A DNA stretch of 64,000 bases from Scalindua sp964437425. Lineage in GTDB: Bacteria; Planctomycetota; Brocadiia; Brocadiales; Scalinduaceae. Positions 35,786-44,149 of this stretch are shown here, in pieces. The stretch covers positions 1-64,000 of the forward strand of contig CAYTGO010000006.1 in the NCBI GenBank assembly GCA_964437425.1, given 5' to 3'. The notes under the pieces are model-generated. The model did no database searches. It was not told the origin of the DNA and worked only from the letters and a program-made list of their open reading frames with translations. Position 1 is the stretch's first letter. Each line of letters begins with the position of its first letter. Made by a program: the position numbers and the translations under genes.

Positions 35786-36631
35786 TTATTTGAAAAATTC
35801 CTGATCGTCATCTTCTTTGTAGGTAGACATTGCGAGTTCGTCGTCTACACTGTAACCAGGTCTGTAATCGAAACTCTTTTCTGCTTCCTTGGCCAGCTTC
35901 TTGTTTAGAAGATTGAGTGGTATGTCTACAGGACATACTCTCTGACACTCCTCACAATTAATACATCTGCCTGCCAGATGATACGCCCTTGTAACGTTCC
36001 ATGAGAGGTTGCCTCGCGCATGCGCGCTGGAGTCTATCCACTGAGGCTGGTTTTTCTCAACTATACATCTATCACAAAAACAGAGAGGGCACATGTTGCT
36101 GCATGCATAGCATTTGATACATTTTGAAAACTGTTTCTGCCAGAACTCCCATTTCTCTTTTTCGCCCAACTTTTCATATTCGTCCAATTCAGCGTACCTC
36201 TCTTCGAACGGGACTTCCTTATTTTCTTTCTTCTCGCCAACCAGATCATCGTAAATTCTTGGAGTATGTACATCGCATGACTCGCATTTGGTTGCAAGAG
36301 GATCTCCTACACCGTCACATGTGACTCCCAGGATATACACGTCTTCACGTTTTATCTGACACTCTTTTAAGAGAACGATAATCGTTCTTGCATCACATCC
36401 CTTAACGATTATAGCCGGTTTTCCGAGCTTTCGAGTTTCCTGTCTCTTGAGGTAGGTTGTAAGGTTGTAAACGCAGTACTTATTCCATGTTAATTTGTTT
36501 ACATCTTCCGGTTTAGTAATAAATACCGGTCTTGTCCTCTCCGGCACGCTTCCCTCACCGTATCCGAAGACAACTTTTACCGTGTCATTTTTCAGAAGTT
36601 CCTCAGCTTTTTTTCTCAGTTCCTCAATCAT
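35786..36631 (-). CDS. floxC: FeS oxidoreductase subunit (FloxC-like)
   Basis: A 281-aa protein with an N-terminal domain containing KGCDARTIIVLLKE and GVTCDGVGDP, similar to FrhB-type FeS proteins, and a C-terminal half with two cysteine clusters, CIKCYACSNMCPLCFCDRC and CINCEECQRVCP. Its place between the MvhD-like and FloxB genes matches Flox-Hdr operons of sulfate reducers. It is 40 nt from floxB and 62 nt from the MvhD-like gene. Confidence 0.85.
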   Translation of the reverse strand: MIEELRKKAEELLKNDTVKVVFGYGEGSVPERTRPVFITKPEDVNKLTWNKYCVYNLTTYLKRQETRKLGKPAIIVKGCDARTIIVLLKECQIKREDVYILGVTCDGVGDPLATKCESCDVHTPRIYDDLVGEKKENKEVPFEERYAELDEYEKLGEKEKWEFWQKQFSKCIKCYACSNMCPLCFCDRCIVEKNQPQWIDSSAHARGNLSWNVTRAYHLAGRCINCEECQRVCPVDIPLNLLNKKLAKEAEKSFDYRPGYSVDDELAMSTYKEDDDQEFFK

Positions 36632-36693
36632 TCAACTCATCTCCATATTCTATAGATTCAGGTTAGTAAACCTGTCATACATTACTAATTTAA

Positions 36694-37191
36694 TCAGCCA
36701 GTTTCACCGGATGCGGCAGTAGCTTCACCGGAAGTTTCAGGGCCTATTGTATTAAGCTTCTGATACGATTCAAAAGGACCAAGCTCTCTTACCGCATCAA
36801 CTATACCGTTTATTGTTTCCACCCATTTTCCACCTTCCGCGGCGGATATCCATGAGAACTGAATACGATCCGGGTTGATACCACAGAATTCCAGCAGTGG
36901 TCTGAAGACATTCCATCTGCGCCTGGCGTGGTAATTACCGGAATTGTAATGACAATCCCCGGGATGACATCCTGAAACCAGAATACCGTCTGCTCCCCGC
37001 TCAAATGCTTTTATCAAGAAGAGGGGATCTATTCCTCCGGTGCATGGGAGTTTGATGATGCGTACATTTGCCTGATACTCTTTTCTTCCTGTACCCGCAA
37101 GGTCAGCCCCGGCATAGGTACACCAGTTACAGAGAAAGGCAATTATCTTAGGTTCGAATTGATTTTCAGGTTTAGCTTCAGCTTTAGACAT
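36694..37191 (-). CDS. mvhD: MvhD/FloxD-like [2Fe-2S] electron-transfer subunit
   Basis: A 165-aa protein with the MvhD motifs FLCNWCTYAGADLAG, KLPCTGGIDPLFLIKAF and VSGCHPGDCHYNSGN, whose cysteines carry a [2Fe-2S] cluster. In methanogens MvhD links hydrogenase to HdrA; in Flox-Hdr complexes the equivalent FloxD links the NADH-oxidising module to HdrA. The gene starts 9 nt after hdrA. Confidence 0.92.
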   Translation of the reverse strand: MSKAEAKPENQFEPKIIAFLCNWCTYAGADLAGTGRKEYQANVRIIKLPCTGGIDPLFLIKAFERGADGILVSGCHPGDCHYNSGNYHARRRWNVFRPLLEFCGINPDRIQFSWISAAEGGKWVETINGIVDAVRELGPFESYQKLNTIGPETSGEATAASGETG

Positions 37192-37200
37192 TGTAATTTT

Positions 37201-39249
37201 TTAATTAAATTCTACGGAATTAATTTCAGCGTAGACTTGCTCGTCGTTAAAACCGGCCAACTCAACGCTCTTGGACCTGCAAGTTGCTGCGCACAAACCG
37301 CATCCCTGGCAAAGTCCTTCATTTACCCTGGCAACAGTCTTTATTGTGCTGCCGTCTCTGGCCTTGATATCTTCCGACTCAATTGCGCCGTACGGACATA
37401 CTCTCTGACAGTAGAAACACGCAATACAGGTTGAGAATATAGGTGCAGGGAGTCTGTCAACTTTAGCGACAACAGGTTCACGTTCCAGCTCATCTGCTGA
37501 TAACAGTGCAAGTGCCTTACTTGCCGCAGCGCCTGCCTGCGCAACCGTTTCCGGTATATCTTTAGGGCCCTGACATGTTCCCGCAAGAAATATTCCGGCA
37601 CTGCTACTCTCTACCGGTTTCAGCTTTGGGTGTATCTCTGAGAGAAATTTATCTTTGTTATACTGTATACTCAGCTTTTGTGCGAATTTCTCAGCATCAT
37701 CCTGTGCCTTCATTGCGGACGCGAGCACAACCATGTCAGCTTCTATTTCGACTACTGAACCGGTTAGTGTATCTGCACCGAGTACAACAAGTTTATCACC
37801 TTTTTTATAAATCCTTGAGACACGACCTCTGAGATAGGTAGCGCCTTCCTCTTCAATCGCTCTCATTGAGAACTCTTCATAATCTTTTCCGGCGCATCTT
37901 ATATCTATGTAGAATACAAATGCGTGTCCGTCATGTACCTTGTGTTTATACAGCATGGTATGCTTGGCTGTATACATACAGCATGTCTTGGAGCAATACG
38001 AACATCCTTTGGCAGGGTCTCTTGATCCCACACATTGGATGAATACGATTATCTCCGGCACCTTTCCGTCAGAAGGTCTTTGAATCTCACCTTCGGTAGG
38101 GCCTGAAGCACTTGCAAGACGTTCAAATTGCAGGCCGGTTATTACATCTTTATATTTTCCGCCACCATATTCGCCATACATACTTGTATCGTCAAGTTCC
38201 TTGTAGCCTGTTGCAACAATTATTGCGCCGACTTTCTCGGAAACAATCTCATCTACCTGATTGTAGTCGATAGCCTTGACAGGTGCTATCGGACATGAGT
38301 CCAGGCACTTTCTGCAGACCTTGGAGTCATTTGGTTTAATATTTCTCTTGCGCGCATCCTTCATAAGAATGCAGTTTTCTCTGTCGATAACAGGTTTACT
38401 GGGGATCGCCTGTGGAAAAGGAACGTATATCGCAGTCCTGTTTCCAAGACCCATGTCAAATTCACTCTTTATTTTTTTGCACGGGCATACTTGCCAGCAG
38501 GAGCTACATCCGGTGCACAGATCCAGATCAACCGATCTTGCTTTCATACGAATCTTGATATCAAAGTTACCAATATAACCATCGACCGATTCTATTTCAG
38601 ACCATGTGTACAGCTTTATGTTTTCGTGCTGTGCAAGCTCTACCATCTTCGGTGTCATGATACACTGTGAACAGTCGAGGGTAGGGAACGTTTCAGACAG
38701 TTGAGCCATGTGACCGCCGATTGACGGCTCCCGCTCAACCATAATTACTTCGTGTCCGGCATCAGCAATATCCAAAGCTGCCTGTATTCCGGCAATACCA
38801 CCACCGATGACGAGGGCTTTTCTTGTTACCGGAACTTTAATTGGATTCAGGGATTTATCTTTCCTGGTCTTCTCGGTCATCATCCTTACGAGATCGACAG
38901 ACTTTTCAGTTCCTGTGGGTTTATCCGGATGAACCCACGAACACTGTTCCCTGAGATTTGAGATTTCTACATGATATGGATTCATGCCTGCTTTTTTCGA
39001 GGCATTACGGAATGTATGTTCGTGCATCTTAGGAGAACAGGCAGCAACGACGACGCCGTCCAGGCCCTCTTCCTTGATCTTATCTCTCAAGAGTTTCTGG
39101 CCGGGGTCAGAACACATATACTTGTAGGTGGTTGTATACGAAACACCCGGGTTGTTCTTTTTGGCCTCTTCGGCAACTTTTTCAACGTCAACGGTGGCAG
39201 AGATATTCGTACCACAATGACAGACAAAAACACCGATTTTTTTACTCAC
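37201..39249 (-). CDS. hdrA: Heterodisulfide reductase subunit A-like flavoprotein
   Basis: A 682-aa protein. The N-terminal domain has the cysteines of FVCHCGTNI, MCSDPGQ and REQCSW. The FAD domain starts at about residue 148 (VIGGGIAGIQAALDIADAG) and carries GGHMAQLSETFPTLDCSQCI. Internal FeS motifs are CTGCSSCWQVCPC and CRKCLDSCP. The C terminus has two further ferredoxin motifs, CIACFYCQRVCP and CQGCGLCAATC. HdrA is the flavin-based electron-bifurcating subunit. This full-length form, next to hdrB, hdrC and an MvhD-like gene, indicates a soluble complex that couples NADH oxidation with reduction of ferredoxin and a disulfide. Confidence 0.95.
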   Translation of the reverse strand: MSKKIGVFVCHCGTNISATVDVEKVAEEAKKNNPGVSYTTTYKYMCSDPGQKLLRDKIKEEGLDGVVVAACSPKMHEHTFRNASKKAGMNPYHVEISNLREQCSWVHPDKPTGTEKSVDLVRMMTEKTRKDKSLNPIKVPVTRKALVIGGGIAGIQAALDIADAGHEVIMVEREPSIGGHMAQLSETFPTLDCSQCIMTPKMVELAQHENIKLYTWSEIESVDGYIGNFDIKIRMKARSVDLDLCTGCSSCWQVCPCKKIKSEFDMGLGNRTAIYVPFPQAIPSKPVIDRENCILMKDARKRNIKPNDSKVCRKCLDSCPIAPVKAIDYNQVDEIVSEKVGAIIVATGYKELDDTSMYGEYGGGKYKDVITGLQFERLASASGPTEGEIQRPSDGKVPEIIVFIQCVGSRDPAKGCSYCSKTCCMYTAKHTMLYKHKVHDGHAFVFYIDIRCAGKDYEEFSMRAIEEEGATYLRGRVSRIYKKGDKLVVLGADTLTGSVVEIEADMVVLASAMKAQDDAEKFAQKLSIQYNKDKFLSEIHPKLKPVESSSAGIFLAGTCQGPKDIPETVAQAGAAASKALALLSADELEREPVVAKVDRLPAPIFSTCIACFYCQRVCPYGAIESEDIKARDGSTIKTVARVNEGLCQGCGLCAATCRSKSVELAGFNDEQVYAEINSVEFN

Positions 39250-39263
39250 TTGTACTGCTCCTT

Positions 39264-40166
39264 TTATTTTTCTATATCTGAAAATGTGTCAATGACAGAA
39301 CCTGTATCGATAAAGTGTTTATCCATGCCGAGATCTTTTGGCTTTAGACCAAGAGCAAGGCCGATAAGTTCTGAGATATACACTATGGGGAGATTGAATC
39401 TGCGCCCATATTCTTTTTCTATAGCTTGCTGCCTCATATCCAGGTTTGCATGGCACATCGGACAGGCTACAGCTATGGCGTTTGCACCCGCATCAATGGC
39501 TCCTTCCAGGATATCATGAGTCAGTTTAACTACTATATCCGGTTTGCTGAGTGTAAAACCACCACCACAGCAGTTTGTTTTAAATTCCCAATCTACAGCC
39601 TCGGCTCCTATCGCTTTAACAATATCGTCCATAGTCTTTGGGTTTTCAGGGTCGTCAAATTTAAGTATCTTGGGAGGTCTTACCAGGAGACATCCGTAAT
39701 AACTGGCAATTTTCAGGCCTTCAGGTTTCTTCTTCTGTTTCTCCGTAATTTCATCCATGCTGTAGTTCTTTACAATTTCAAGGTAGTTTGAAACCTTGAC
39801 ATTGCGACTGATTGGCATCTCTATAGCGTCTTCTACTTCCTTTCTCAGCTTTTCATCATTTTCAACATCGTCCTGAGAAACAATCAATCTTTGGGAACAC
39901 ATAGGACATGGTGCAAGGACTTCATCATAACCGTTTTTCTCTGCCAGGCTGATATTTCTAACCGACAGGGCAGTAGACAGTTTGTGATTAGTCGCATGGG
40001 CAGAAGAAGCGCCACAGCAGTTCCAATCATCGATCTCTTCCAGTTCAGGGCCTATAACACGAGAGACACCCAGAACTGAAGTGCCGTACTCTTCCGATGT
40101 TGAACACTTTGTGATTGCACAGCCCGGATAATAACCTATCTTTGTTTTCTTAGTTTCTTCTGACAT
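39264..40166 (-). CDS. hdrB: Heterodisulfide reductase subunit B-like
   Basis: A 300-aa protein with the two CCG domains of HdrB: DWNCCGASSAHATNHK with preceding and following cysteines (YYPGCAI, LAPCPMCSQR), and KTNCCGGGFTLSKPD followed by AVACPMCHANLDMRQ. These bind the non-cubane [4Fe-4S] clusters at which disulfides are reduced. In methanogens the substrate is CoM-S-S-CoB; here it is unknown. It lies between hdrC and hdrA with 9-14 nt spacing. Confidence 0.94.
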   Translation of the reverse strand: MSEETKKTKIGYYPGCAITKCSTSEEYGTSVLGVSRVIGPELEEIDDWNCCGASSAHATNHKLSTALSVRNISLAEKNGYDEVLAPCPMCSQRLIVSQDDVENDEKLRKEVEDAIEMPISRNVKVSNYLEIVKNYSMDEITEKQKKKPEGLKIASYYGCLLVRPPKILKFDDPENPKTMDDIVKAIGAEAVDWEFKTNCCGGGFTLSKPDIVVKLTHDILEGAIDAGANAIAVACPMCHANLDMRQQAIEKEYGRRFNLPIVYISELIGLALGLKPKDLGMDKHFIDTGSVIDTFSDIEK

Positions 40167-40175
40167 TATCTAATA

Positions 40176-40742
40176 TTACCCAAGTTTCTCGAAAATTCGT
40201 TTAATGTTGTCCTTACCTTTAATGTCGTGTGGCGCCAGGGATAACTTTCCCTTCATCATTAATTGCGATCCATCTGCCACATCTTGTATAACGGACTTTA
40301 AAGCGGCCTTAGGCCTCTTTCTTTTGAACTCCATTAGCATTCCGCATTCAGAGATTCGACCGTGTTTCTTGACAGAGTTAAGAAATGCTTTGTGGAAAGT
40401 GGTAATATCCTTTTCCATCGGGTTGGCTATGCCTTCTTCAAGTGCCATTTCCCTTAAAACGTCCATTAATTCCGCTATCTTTACCTCTTTAGGGCATCTC
40501 GTTGTACACGTTACGCAGGAAGCGCAAAGCCATATAGTCCTGGAGGTCAGGGCTTCTTGTCTCAGACCGAGCTGTACAAACCTGATTATCTGGTTTGGCA
40601 TGTAGTCCATCTCATACGCTACAGGACAACCTGCCGTACACTTACCACATTGATAGCATTTCTTGACGTCTATTCCGCTTCTCTCTTCAACTTCTTTTGC
40701 GAAACTAGATTTCCGCTCTTCTGTTGTAATTTTAATCTTCAT
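40176..40742 (-). CDS. hdrC: Heterodisulfide reductase subunit C-like ferredoxin
   Basis: A 188-aa protein with two [4Fe-4S] motifs, CYQCGKCTAGCPVAYEMD and CASCVTCTTRCPKEV, separated by the usual helical segment. HdrC connects HdrA to HdrB. It is the first gene of the Hdr-Flox operon, with a strong sigma-70-type promoter about 80 nt upstream and a long palindrome over its -35 box. Confidence 0.93.
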   Translation of the reverse strand: MKIKITTEERKSSFAKEVEERSGIDVKKCYQCGKCTAGCPVAYEMDYMPNQIIRFVQLGLRQEALTSRTIWLCASCVTCTTRCPKEVKIAELMDVLREMALEEGIANPMEKDITTFHKAFLNSVKKHGRISECGMLMEFKRKRPKAALKSVIQDVADGSQLMMKGKLSLAPHDIKGKDNIKRIFEKLG

Positions 40743-40821
40743 TTATATTTAAAACAAATTTATAGAAAAAAAGGTTCCTTTTTGTTCAGACTTTAAAGCA
40801 TTTTGAAAACGAAAAAGAGCG

Positions 40822-40851
40822 ATTATACTATAAAGGGTAAATGAAAGTCAA
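40822..40851 (-). promoter_or_regulatory. Sigma-70 promoter of hdr-flox operon
   Basis: On the minus strand TTGACT (40851-40846) and TATAAT (40827-40822) are 18 bp apart. Transcription would start near 40815, about 73 nt before the hdrC ATG. Both boxes are close to consensus. Confidence 0.6.
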
Positions 40852-40877
40852 AAAATTTAATATTTTTTGGCTTTCAT
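40841..40877. promoter_or_regulatory. 16-bp palindrome over hdr -35 box (operator candidate)
   Basis: ATGAAAGTCAAAAAAT (40841-40856) and ATTTTTTGGCTTTCAT (40862-40877) form an inverted repeat with 15 of 16 matches and a five-base spacer. It covers the -35 box of the leftward hdr promoter in the divergent interval. The position fits a repressor site, and a hairpin in RNA read rightwards is also possible. Confidence 0.55.
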
Positions 40878-40938
40878 GAAATTAAATGGAGTTACTCTTA
40901 AATCGGGGGAGGAGTATAAATGACTTAAATACATTAAC

Positions 40939-40968
40939 TTGAAATTTTGTTTTTTTCGATTATATTAT
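40939..40968 (+). promoter_or_regulatory. Candidate sigma-70 promoter of Bat operon
   Basis: TTGAAA (40939-40944) is followed by TATATT at 16 bp or TATTAT at 18 bp (40963-40968), about 45 nt before the ATG of the DUF58 gene. It is the best promoter-like sequence in the interval on this strand. Confidence 0.45.
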
Positions 40969-41014
40969 AGTACTGTAATTAGTATGCATGCGAATTTCAA
41001 TATTTGGTTAATTT

Positions 41015-41896
41015 ATGATCCCAAAGGAAATACTAAAAAAGGTAAAACAGATACAGATACGATCAAGTCGTCTTGTAAATGACGTATTGGCCGGTGAATA
41101 CGTTAGCGTATTTAAAGGTCGTGGTATGGAATTTGACGAGGTGAGGGAATATCAGGCAGGAGACGATATCCGTACAATTGACTGGAATGTTACGGCACGT
41201 TTGGGTCATCCATACATAAAAAGATATACGGAAGAGAGGGAACTGACCATTATGTTTCTGGTTGATCTCAGCTTTTCCGGAGAGTTTGGGAGCGAGAAGC
41301 AGTTTAAGAATGAGATTGCAACTGAAATTTGTGCAGTGCTTGCCTTCTCTGCTGTCAGGAACAATGACAAGGTTGGCCTAATCCTCTTTACCGATAAGAT
41401 TGAAAAGTTTGTTCCTCCAAAGAAGGGAAAAACTCACGTACTTCGTGTGATCAGAGAGGTGCTTTACTACAAACCGGAAAATAAGGGCACAGACATATCA
41501 ATAGCCCTTGAGTACCTCCTGAAAGTTACCAAGCGTAAGACAGTTTGCTTCCTGGTTTCAGACTTTATAACTGAGGGCTTCGAACGCGCTTTACGCATTG
41601 CAAACAAGCGTCACGATATGGTTGCTGTTTCCGTAACAGATCCCCGGGAATTGGAGATACCAAATGTCGGGTTTGTTGAGCTGGAAGATGCGGAGACCGG
41701 TGAGATAACGCTTATTGATACCTCAGACAGGAAAATGATGGAACGGTTTAACAGTTTTAACGTAAGAAATATGGAGGAGAGGGCAAAATTATTTAGAGGT
41801 ATGGGTGTCGATCTGGTTGACGTGAGAACGGACAGCTCGTACGTAGAACCAATTATGAAATTTTTCAGAGCGAGAGAGAAGAGACTGCAGTTCTGA
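41015..41896 (+). CDS. DUF58 domain protein, first gene of Bat cluster
   Basis: A 293-aa protein with the DUF58 signature FDEVREYQAGDDIRTIDWNV, followed by a VWA-like fold (MFLVDLSFSGEFGS, DKVGLILFTDKI). DUF58 proteins normally accompany MoxR ATPases and the Bat proteins. Here no MoxR gene is adjacent: the upstream neighbour is the divergent hdrC. The protein would be cytoplasmic. A gap of about 200 bp separates it from the next gene; I see no gene in it. Confidence 0.9.
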   Translation: MIPKEILKKVKQIQIRSSRLVNDVLAGEYVSVFKGRGMEFDEVREYQAGDDIRTIDWNVTARLGHPYIKRYTEERELTIMFLVDLSFSGEFGSEKQFKNEIATEICAVLAFSAVRNNDKVGLILFTDKIEKFVPPKKGKTHVLRVIREVLYYKPENKGTDISIALEYLLKVTKRKTVCFLVSDFITEGFERALRIANKRHDMVAVSVTDPRELEIPNVGFVELEDAETGEITLIDTSDRKMMERFNSFNVRNMEERAKLFRGMGVDLVDVRTDSSYVEPIMKFFRAREKRLQF

Positions 41897-42097
41897 ACAT
41901 TGTGCTTTAGCAGATCCTGGTTAAAATTACGATTTAGAACCTAAAATATTAAACCCGCCAATTAGTTCCGACTGAGTATGGCAAGTATCTCTGCCTGACA
42001 GCCTGATCAGTCCGGTATCGACTATCTGCGAAGGATGGCTAGCCAACTGCTTAATTATTTTTGGAATTTTTTGGGTAATATAATCCATTTGTTTAAC

Positions 42098-43087
42098 ATG
42101 AATAATATCACTAGATATGCAGTAATTATTTTCATGCTCTTCTTGTACGTTGAGGAGACGTGTCTTGCACAAGATGCATTAAAGGATGAGAGCTCAAATA
42201 AATCGGTTAACGTAACCGCTGGTGTTGATAAGGCCAGGGCTACAATTGGAGATGAAATAAATTATAAGATAACGGTAGATTTTCCCGAGAATGTAGAGGT
42301 TTTTTTTCCCGAGACACAAGATAAGATCGGTGGGCTTACAGTAAAGGATTTTGCCGTTTCGGATATTAAGGGGGATGAAGGTAGAATTACAAGGGAGCTT
42401 AATTATGTTCTGGAAACATACAAAGCCAGTTCATATATAATTTCCGCATTTGATATTAAATACAAAGAGAAACTTAAGTCTGAGATAGAGGTGGCAAAGA
42501 CGCCGGAAATCTTTGTTGAGGTTGTAACCGTACTGGATGCGGATGCCAGTGATGTAAGGGGTATCAAACCTCCTGTCTCTTTGGACAAAAGATATTTTAA
42601 GCTGTATATCATTATTGCAATAGTTTTTGGGGTTTTATTACTGGTAGCTATTGTCCTGCATTACGTATATCACAGGAAACAGACAGAGACGGAATCGATA
42701 CCTGAGCCACTTTCCGCCCATCAGATTGCCTATAATGACCTCGAAAGTTTAAGGACAATGGACCTCATATCAAAGGGCCAGATAAAGGAATATTATTATC
42801 GTCTGTCAAATATTGTCAGGCACTATATTGAGAACAGGTTTAAACTGATGGCCCCTGAAAGAACTACAGAAGAGTTTCTGTTAGAGATGACGGTTACAGG
42901 GAAATTATCAGGAGTGCACAAAGAACTCGTTGGGAATTTTCTGGAACACTGTGACATGGTCAAATTTGCCGCGTATGGCCCTGACAGTCAGGAAATAGAG
43001 AGTTCATTTAACTCGGCAAAGAAACTGGTTGATGAAACGAAAGTAGTTTTTCAGGAAAATATTGTTGAGAATGCGGACGTTAATTAA
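42098..43087 (+). CDS. Membrane protein of Bat cluster (DUF4381-like C-terminal domain)
   Basis: From the ATG at 42098 the protein has 329 residues: a signal peptide (ITRYAVIIFMLFLYVEETCLA), an extracytoplasmic beta-rich domain (about 30-165), one membrane helix (LYIIIAIVFGVLLLVAIVLHY) and a cytoplasmic helical tail (RLSNIVRHYIENRFKLMAPERTTEEFL written here in part) of the kind found at the C terminus of BatD/DUF4381 proteins. An upstream ATG at 42035 would add 21 residues; I prefer 42098 because the signal peptide then begins at the start. It lies between the DUF58 and first VWA genes. Confidence 0.8.
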   Translation: MNNITRYAVIIFMLFLYVEETCLAQDALKDESSNKSVNVTAGVDKARATIGDEINYKITVDFPENVEVFFPETQDKIGGLTVKDFAVSDIKGDEGRITRELNYVLETYKASSYIISAFDIKYKEKLKSEIEVAKTPEIFVEVVTVLDADASDVRGIKPPVSLDKRYFKLYIIIAIVFGVLLLVAIVLHYVYHRKQTETESIPEPLSAHQIAYNDLESLRTMDLISKGQIKEYYYRLSNIVRHYIENRFKLMAPERTTEEFLLEMTVTGKLSGVHKELVGNFLEHCDMVKFAAYGPDSQEIESSFNSAKKLVDETKVVFQENIVENADVN

Positions 43088-43146
43088 GTAAGAGGAATGA
43101 TGTCATACAAGAATCAGGCAAAATTAAAAAATATAGCAGGTAAAGA

Positions 43147-44148
43147 ATGATAATTTTAAAAGATCCATTAATTCTGTGCTTAATCATTATTCTGGTCCCG
43201 CTTGTACTTGCTAATTACATTTTCAGAAAAGATCGCGGGATTCTGAGGTTCTCCTCTCTCAATTATTTTAAACGGATAGAACAGGGAAGCTCCGTTAAAT
43301 ACAGACACATTCTGATTGCATTGAGGGTGTTGATAATTATTCTGCTGGTGCTCGCCCTTGCGAGGCCACAATCGGGAAAGGCGCATTCAAAGGTTACCAC
43401 AGAGGGAATAGACATAATCCTGGCGTTGGATGTTTCAGGCAGTATGCTTGCAGAAGATTTTCATTTGAAAAACAAAAGAAGGAACCGCCTTTACGTTTCT
43501 AAAGAGGTGGTAAAAGATTTTATAGAATGGAGAGAGAACGATCGAATAGGTATGGTGGTATTTGCCGGACAGGCTTATACACAATGTCCTCTGACGCTTG
43601 ATTATGATGTATTGCTGCAATTTCTAGATAAAGTGGAAATCGGAATGGTTGAAGATGGTACCGCAATCGGTTCGGCTATAGGCGTATGCGTAAACAGGCT
43701 TAAAACTTCCAAGGCTAAAAGTAAAGTGGTGATTCTTCTGACTGACGGACGTAACAATGCCGGAGGGATTGATCCGTTAACTGCCGCCGAACTGGCAAAA
43801 ACATTTGGTACTAAGATATACACCGTCGGGGCTGGAACGAAGGGACTTGCACCTTATCCTGTCAAAAACCTTTTCGGATTGAAGACGTACAGGTCTATAC
43901 AGATTGACATTGATGAAGAGGGTTTGACTGAGATTGCAAAGATCACCGGCGGTAAGTACTTCAGGGCAACGGACACCGCCTCTCTGAAAGAAGTCTACCG
44001 ACAGATTGACAGTCTGGAGAAGACCAAAATGGAGGAAGCCAAATACACTGAGTATAGTGAACTTTTTATTTACCTGCTAATTCCCGCGTTCGGGATACTT
44101 CTCTTAGAAGTTGTACTTGCAAATACAAGATTCAGGAGAATTCCGTGA
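43147..44148 (+). CDS. batA: VWA domain membrane protein (BatA-like)
   Basis: A 333-aa protein with two N-terminal membrane helices (about 5-22 and 56-75), a VWA domain (about 85-290) with an intact metal-ion-dependent adhesion site DVSGSMLAEDF, and a C-terminal membrane helix (LFIYLLIPAFGILLLEVVLA). BatA proteins form part of membrane-associated complexes linked to stress or aerotolerance, but the exact function is not known. Its stop codon is one base before the ATG of the next VWA gene. Confidence 0.92.
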   Translation: MIILKDPLILCLIIILVPLVLANYIFRKDRGILRFSSLNYFKRIEQGSSVKYRHILIALRVLIIILLVLALARPQSGKAHSKVTTEGIDIILALDVSGSMLAEDFHLKNKRRNRLYVSKEVVKDFIEWRENDRIGMVVFAGQAYTQCPLTLDYDVLLQFLDKVEIGMVEDGTAIGSAIGVCVNRLKTSKAKSKVVILLTDGRNNAGGIDPLTAAELAKTFGTKIYTVGAGTKGLAPYPVKNLFGLKTYRSIQIDIDEEGLTEIAKITGGKYFRATDTASLKEVYRQIDSLEKTKMEEAKYTEYSELFIYLLIPAFGILLLEVVLANTRFRRIP

Positions 44149-44149
44149 T

